Notes under the pieces: model-generated
Database searches by the model: none
What the model was told of the DNA's origin: nothing
What the model saw: the letters and a program-made list of their open reading frames with translations, nothing else
Position numbers and translations under genes: made by a program
In this document: piece after piece, positions 40,263 through 44,029 of the stretch
Layout of the letters: the number at the start of each line of letters is the position of its first letter
How positions within the stretch are numbered: position 1 is the first letter of the stretch
Assembly: GCF_013870515.1 (NCBI RefSeq)
Contig: NZ_JACBXA010000024.1
Span: forward strand, 1-44,029
Direction of reading: 5' to 3'
DNA: 44,029 nt
Origin: Streptomyces albidus (ex Kaewkla and Franco 2022)
GTDB taxonomy: Bacteria > Actinomycetota > Actinomycetes > Streptomycetales > Streptomycetaceae

Positions 40263-41027
40263 GTGCCGCAGACGCCCCGCGATCCGCAGCCCGTCACACC
40301 CGATCCGCCTCCCCCGACGGGGAGCGCGCTGCTCACGCAGTCATGGCTCGACCTGGCTTTCGTGCACTGGCCCGCGGACCCGGCCGACGTGGCTCCGCTG
40401 CTGCCCGTCGGCACCGTCCCAGACGTCCTGGACGGCAGGACCTACATCGGCCTCGTCGCCTTCCGCATGCACCGCGTGGGCTGGTTCCGGCTGCCCGGCA
40501 TCCCGTACCTGGGCAGCTTCCCCGAGACCAACGTCCGCCTCTACTCGGTGGACGAACACGGCCGCCGCGGCGTGGTGTTCCGCTCTCTCGACGCCTCGCG
40601 TCTGATCCCGGTGACGGTGGCGCTCAGCGTCTTCCGCATGCCCTACCGGTGGTCCCGTATGGCCGTGGACCACCGGGGCGGCAGCGTCACCTACACCAGC
40701 ACCCGGCGGTGGCCGGGCCCCAGGGGCGCGCGCTGCCGGATGACGGTACGGATCGGGGAGCCCATCGCCGAGCCCACGGAGCTGGAGCACTTCCTGACGG
40801 CGCGCTGGGGGATGCACAACGCCTTCTTCGGGCGCCCGGTCTTCCTGCCCAACGACCATCCGCGCTGGCCGCTCCACCGTGCCGAACTCACCGAGTGCGA
40901 CGCGGACTTGATCCGGTGCGCCGGGCTGCCCGCGCCGGCCGGTGCTCCGGTGAGCGTGCTGTACTCGCCCGGTGTTCCCGTACGGTTCACCCGCCCCGCA
41001 CACCCCGCGGGCGTACCGACGCCGTGA
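40263..41027 (+). CDS. DUF2071 (YqjF-like) protein
   Basis: A 254-residue cytosolic protein of the DUF2071/YqjF family. Typical segments are SWLDLAFVHWPADPADVAPLLPVGTVPD, GRTYIGLVAFRMHRV, FPETNVRLYSVDEHGRRGVVFRSLDA and LTARWGMHNAF. The function is unknown; the fold is related to acetoacetate decarboxylase-like barrels. The start is a GTG at 40263. Convergent with the GntR gene, with only 4 bp between stops. Confidence 0.82.
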   Translation: MPQTPRDPQPVTPDPPPPTGSALLTQSWLDLAFVHWPADPADVAPLLPVGTVPDVLDGRTYIGLVAFRMHRVGWFRLPGIPYLGSFPETNVRLYSVDEHGRRGVVFRSLDASRLIPVTVALSVFRMPYRWSRMAVDHRGGSVTYTSTRRWPGPRGARCRMTVRIGEPIAEPTELEHFLTARWGMHNAFFGRPVFLPNDHPRWPLHRAELTECDADLIRCAGLPAPAGAPVSVLYSPGVPVRFTRPAHPAGVPTP

Positions 41028-41031
41028 GGCC

Positions 41032-41784
41032 TCAGCGCGGACCGCGCCGCAGCCGCACCCGGTAGGAGTACTGCTCGGGCAGGAAGTGACTGATCGCCAG
41101 CTCGGCGCGCTGCCCGTCCGCCGTGCTGTAGAGCCGGTCGATCCGCAGCAGGGGAAGTTCCGGTTCGCAGTGCAGCTCCACGGCGACCGTCTCGGGCGCG
41201 GCGGCCACGGTGATGCTCTGTTCCGCATCGGTGATCGGCGAGGGCAGCCGCTCGTCGAGCAGCCCGATGACGGTGACCGTGCTGACCGCGCCGGGCGCGG
41301 CGAGTTCGGGTACGGACCGCAGCCGCTCACCCACCTCGGGTGGCAGCCACACGGTCGTGTGGCAGAACGGCACTTCGTCGTGCAGACGCCGGAACGCGAG
41401 CGTGTGTACGGCGTCGCTCTCCAGTTGCAGCCTGCTCGCGGCGTCCACGTCGATCTGGCGGCGCAGGGGGCTGGAGACCTGCATCTTCGTGTCGACGGAC
41501 AGACTCATCAGGTCCTCGACCGAGCCGAACTGCCGCAGGTAGCGGCTGTCGCGCTGCGCGGCGAACGTGCCGCGCCCGGGCACCCGTTGGACCAGCCCCT
41601 CGGCGACCAGATCCTGGAAGGCACGTCGTACCGTCTGCCTGCTGACGCGGTAGGTGCGGGCAAGCTCGGCCTCGGTCGGCAGCCGTACCCCTTCGGGATA
41701 GCGCTGGCCGAGGACGTCCGCGCGCAGATCGTCCGCGAGCTCGCGGTAGGCGCTCCGGCGTCGGCTCGGCCGACTGCCGCTCAC
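41032..41784 (-). CDS. GntR family regulator (HutC type)
   Basis: A 250-residue regulator with a GntR winged HTH (about residues 10-75: YRELADDLRADVLGQRYPEGVRLPTEAELARTYRVSRQTVRRAFQDLVAEGLVQRVPGRGTF in outline). A UTRA ligand domain of the HutC subfamily follows, with HTLAFRRLHDEVPFCHTTVWLP. The GTG at 41784 overlaps the MaoC-like gene stop (GTGA), so it is downstream in that operon. It likely controls the hydratase and the divergent CoA-transferase. The 8-mer CGTACAAA occurs near both promoters and is a candidate site. Confidence 0.87.
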   Translation of the reverse strand: MSGSRPSRRRSAYRELADDLRADVLGQRYPEGVRLPTEAELARTYRVSRQTVRRAFQDLVAEGLVQRVPGRGTFAAQRDSRYLRQFGSVEDLMSLSVDTKMQVSSPLRRQIDVDAASRLQLESDAVHTLAFRRLHDEVPFCHTTVWLPPEVGERLRSVPELAAPGAVSTVTVIGLLDERLPSPITDAEQSITVAAAPETVAVELHCEPELPLLRIDRLYSTADGQRAELAISHFLPEQYSYRVRLRRGPR

Positions 41785-42677
41785 GCGAGGCTCACCTCCG
41801 CGGTGGCGTGCGTGTCCTCCCGGCTGCCGGCCACCCACAGCCGCAGGCGTGTCCCTTCGGCGTCCACGCCCGTCTCCTCGCCGCACGTCAGCAGCCGCTC
41901 GCCGCAGAAGGCGGGCGTGCGCAGCCGGTACGACAGCGTGCGCACCGCACGTCCGGGCGCCTCGCGGCGTACGAGCTCCAACATCGACAGGACCAGCAGC
42001 GGGCCGTGCACGACCAGCCCCGGATACCCCTCGGTGCCGGTCGTGTAGGGCGCGTCGTAGTGGATGCGATGGGCGTTGGCGGTCAGCGCGCTGAAGCGGA
42101 AGAGCAGGGACGGGTCGGTCCCCCAGGGCGACTGCCAGGGTGCGTCGGACGCCGGTGTCGTGTCCGTGTCCACCGAGAGCCCGGCCGGTACGGGCGCCTG
42201 CCCGCCGCTGCGGTAGACCAGGTCCACCTCCTCCGTCGCGCACAGCACGCCGCCCTGCCGGAACTCGCCCTGCACGGTGACGAACAGCAGCTCGCCGCTC
42301 CTGCCCTGCTTGAGCTCGACTCCCTTGACGGAACTGGCCAGTTGGGCCGGTGTTCCCAGGAGCAGCGGCGTGTGGACCTTCAGTCGTCCGCCCGCGAACA
42401 TCCGCCGCCGCTGCGGGATCGGCGGCAGGAAGTGACCGTCGCGGAGGTGCCCGTCGACGCCGAGCTCGCTCTGCCGCGGGCTGCTCAGAAAGTGCAGCCA
42501 GTGCCACAGCGGCGGAATCGGCTGCCCGGTGACAGCCGCGGGTGCGGGCAGATCGAGCATCGCCGAGAGAGCGGCGGCGGGGCCGGCGTCCATCGGGTCG
42601 GTGCTCTCGGTGCCGGGCGGACGCCAGGTGCGCGCGATGCTCTGCAGAACGCCGGCGTCATCGGTGGGCATGGACAC
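41781..42677 (-). CDS. MaoC / FAS1-like dehydratase (mesaconyl-CoA hydratase type)
   Basis: A 298-residue hydratase of the double hot-dog (MaoC, FAS1-like dehydratase domain, HTD2) group. It contains PPLWHWLHFLSSPRQSELGVDGH, LPPIPQRRRMFAGGRLKVHTPL and, in the second half, FRFSALTANAHRIHYDAPYTT followed by EGYPGLVVHGPLLVLSMLELVRR, which carries the hydratase His-Asp region. Homologues include mesaconyl-C4-CoA hydratases and hydroxyacyl-CoA dehydratases. The start could be the GTG at 42677 (GAGGAG with 6-nt spacing, preferred) or the ATG at 42671. It shares a divergent promoter region with a CoA-transferase, fitting a pathway through CoA esters of C5 dicarboxylates such as itaconate or mesaconate (inference). 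Confidence 0.83.
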   Translation of the reverse strand: MSMPTDDAGVLQSIARTWRPPGTESTDPMDAGPAAALSAMLDLPAPAAVTGQPIPPLWHWLHFLSSPRQSELGVDGHLRDGHFLPPIPQRRRMFAGGRLKVHTPLLLGTPAQLASSVKGVELKQGRSGELLFVTVQGEFRQGGVLCATEEVDLVYRSGGQAPVPAGLSVDTDTTPASDAPWQSPWGTDPSLLFRFSALTANAHRIHYDAPYTTGTEGYPGLVVHGPLLVLSMLELVRREAPGRAVRTLSYRLRTPAFCGERLLTCGEETGVDAEGTRLRLWVAGSREDTHATAEVSLA

Positions 42678-42737
42678 GGGCTTCTCCTCGCTCACGCCTG
42701 ACGGCCGTGTGCGGCTTGTTGCGTACAAAGCAGGGGC

Positions 42738-42767
42738 ATTCTGTGAACCACACCGCTCAACCGTCAA
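42738..42767 (-). promoter_or_regulatory. Predicted promoter of the MaoC-GntR operon
   Basis: On the minus strand TTGACG (42762-42767) and CAGAAT (42738-42743) are 18 bp apart, about 60 bp before the hydratase start. CGTACAAA at 42722-42729 lies near the expected transcription start and could be a GntR site. Confidence 0.45.
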
Positions 42768-42801
42768 GCAGGACGGGCATCTTCGCAGTTGAGAGCCGTC
42801 A

Positions 42802-42830
42802 TTGACACCCCTGTTCTTTGGCCGTACAAA
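42802..42830 (+). promoter_or_regulatory. Predicted promoter of the CoA-transferase gene
   Basis: TTGACA (42802-42807), a 17-bp spacer and TACAAA (42825-42830), 40 bp before the ATG. This is a good match to the vegetative sigma consensus. The second copy of CGTACAAA (42823-42830) overlaps the -10 box, where a repressor would block transcription. Confidence 0.6.
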
Positions 42831-42870
42831 TCGTCTGACCGGGACGGCGACAGGACGGAGTGATGCGAGG

Positions 42871-44029
42871 ATGACTCAGCGCCCGCTGGACGGGATCACC
42901 GTCGTCAGCCTCGAGCAGGCCGTGGCCGCCCCGTTCGCCACGCGCCAGCTCGCCGACCTCGGCGCCCGCGTCATCAAGGTCGAACGCCCCGGCGGCGGTG
43001 ACTTCGCCCGCCGCTACGACACCACCGTGCACGGGCACTCCAGTTACTTCGTCTGGCTCAACCGCTCCAAGGAATCCCTCACGCTGGACGTGAAGGACGA
43101 ACGCGGACGTGCCGTGCTCGGCCAACTCCTCGCGCGGGCAGACGTGTTCGTGAACAACCTCGCGCCAGGAGCCGCAGGCCGGCTCGGACTCACCCCCGAC
43201 ATCCTGACGGCCGAGCACCCACGGCTGATCCCCTGCACCGTCTCCGGCTACGGCACCAGCGGACCGTGGGCGGACCGCAAGGCGTACGACCTGCTCGTCC
43301 AGTGCCAGACCGGACTCGTCTCGCTCACGGGCAGCGGCGAGGAGTCGGCCCGCGTCGGCATCTCCGTGGCGGACATCGCCGCCGGCATGTACGCCTACAG
43401 CGGCGTCCTGACGTCCCTGTTCACGCGAGCGACCACCGGCGTGGCGCGGCCCGTCGAGGTCTCGCTGTTCGAGGCGCTCGCCGAGTGGATGGGTCAACCG
43501 GCCTACTACACGGGCCACTCCGGCACACAGCCGCCGCGCATCGGCACCCAGCACCCCACCATCGCCCCGTACGGCGCCTACACCGCGGCCGACGGCAAGG
43601 AGGTGCTGTTCTCCATCCAGAACGAACGCGAATGGACCGCCCTGTGCGCGGAGTTCCTGGAGCAGCCGGAGCTGACGGACGATCCGCGTTTCGCCACCTC
43701 GTCCGCCCGCGTCGCCAACCGTGAGGCTCTCAACGCCGTTGTCGCCGAGCGCTTCTCCCGTTCCCCCGCGGCGGAGATCGCCGCACTTCTCGACCGGACC
43801 GGCATCGCCTACGCCGAGGTCAACTCCGTCGCCGACTTCCTCGACCATCCCGTCCTCCACGGCCGGGACCGCTGGCGGGAGGTCGGCGTGCCCGGCGCAT
43901 CGGTCCAGGCGCTGCTGCCGCCCGTCGACATCGCCGGGACCAGCGCCCGGATGGACCCGGTGCCCGGAGTCGGGGAGCACACCGACGCGATCCTCGGCGA
44001 ACTCGGCCACTCCACCGCCGACGTCGAGG
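42871..44029 (+). CDS. CaiB/BaiF family III CoA-transferase (runs off the right edge)
   Basis: At least 386 residues of a family III CoA-transferase; no stop is reached, so the 3' end (probably only a few codons) is missing. It begins MTQRPLDGITVVSLEQAVAAPFATRQLADLGARVIKVERPGGGDFAR in outline, the standard family opening, and has FLWLNRSKESLTLD-like, VFVNNLAPGAAGRLGL, VSGYGTSGPW and the catalytic Asp140 in RKAYDLLVQ. A C-terminal EVLFSIQNEREW segment and GIAYAEVNSVADFLDHP are also typical. It moves CoA between an acyl-CoA such as succinyl-CoA and a free acid. The divergent MaoC-like hydratase suggests activation of an unsaturated dicarboxylate. Start ATG at 42871. Confidence 0.88.
   Translation, partial: MTQRPLDGITVVSLEQAVAAPFATRQLADLGARVIKVERPGGGDFARRYDTTVHGHSSYFVWLNRSKESLTLDVKDERGRAVLGQLLARADVFVNNLAPGAAGRLGLTPDILTAEHPRLIPCTVSGYGTSGPWADRKAYDLLVQCQTGLVSLTGSGEESARVGISVADIAAGMYAYSGVLTSLFTRATTGVARPVEVSLFEALAEWMGQPAYYTGHSGTQPPRIGTQHPTIAPYGAYTAADGKEVLFSIQNEREWTALCAEFLEQPELTDDPRFATSSARVANREALNAVVAERFSRSPAAEIAALLDRTGIAYAEVNSVADFLDHPVLHGRDRWREVGVPGASVQALLPPVDIAGTSARMDPVPGVGEHTDAILGELGHSTADVE

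Noticed and set aside
42799..44010. 403-codon minus-strand frame at the right edge
   Set aside because: It is antisense to the CoA-transferase, which has clear family motifs in the plus-strand frame from 42871.

Overview
The window reads as chromosomal DNA of a Streptomyces-like actinomycete. GC content is very high throughout, third codon positions are G/C, many starts are GTG, and terminators are GC-rich hairpins without T-tracts. The chaplin pair (aerial-hypha surface proteins), DUF397, DUF574-type methyltransferase and DUF5703 proteins are streptomycete hallmarks. There is no IS element, integrase, rRNA or CRISPR array. One tRNA gene (Leu, GAG anticodon) is present.

Layout. (1) 1-5.05 kb, conserved core: C-terminal end of a RecD-like helicase, an acidic hypothetical protein, a DUF5703 protein, a long wall-anchored chaplin and a short chaplin with a candidate BldN promoter, an M20 metallopeptidase and tRNA-Leu. 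(2) 5.2-11.2 kb, housekeeping/accessory: penicillin-acylase-family hydrolase, YhhN membrane protein, a membrane-anchored PemK/MazF-like protein, a small conserved ORF, and PhnB-like, MazG-like and RidA-like proteins. (3) 11.3-19.9 kb, an unusual catabolic operon read leftward: FAD oxidoreductase, IlvD/Edd dehydratase, aconitase X large and small subunits, and an AAHS-type MFS importer, with a LysR regulator upstream and a divergent IclR regulator. (4) 19.9-22.2 kb, a tightly coupled oxygenase operon: Rieske oxygenase, an 82-aa unknown protein, and a PDR/VanB-type reductase, with a 15-bp palindrome upstream. (5) 22.3-27.5 kb: dimethylargininase, a methyltransferase, a TetR regulator divergent from a BM3-like stand-alone P450, and an FAD monooxygenase.

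(6) 27.7-29.2 kb, a deletion scar. A cdaR-like regulator and a DadA/DAO-like oxidoreductase, once divergent, have both lost their 5' ends at one point near 28,747. The regulator remnant also carries two compensating frameshifts. (7) 29.2-31.8 kb: DUF574 methyltransferase, a lone DUF397 protein, and an SDR gene with a MerR-type 19-bp-spacer promoter and a probably leaderless mRNA. (8) 31.9-36.1 kb, a four-carbon sugar-acid (tetronate) operon: KdgT-like permease, DUF1537 kinase, PdxA2-like dehydrogenase, DeoR regulator. The same perfect 15-bp palindrome lies in its promoter and again just before the kinase gene. (9) 36.2-41.0 kb: a monooxygenase-like/ArsR/MmcQ operon with an AT-rich ArsR-type dyad, a Gfo/Idh/MocA oxidoreductase, a Tat-exported PGRP amidase and a DUF2071 protein. 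(10) 41.0-44.0 kb: GntR and a MaoC-like hydratase divergent from a CaiB/BaiF CoA-transferase that runs off the right edge.

The most likely undescribed biology is the aconitase X/IlvD/FAD oxidoreductase/importer operon together with the neighbouring Rieske trio. No described pathway that I know uses this combination. Substrates and regulator-operator pairings below are inferences; the domain calls rest on motifs visible in the translations.
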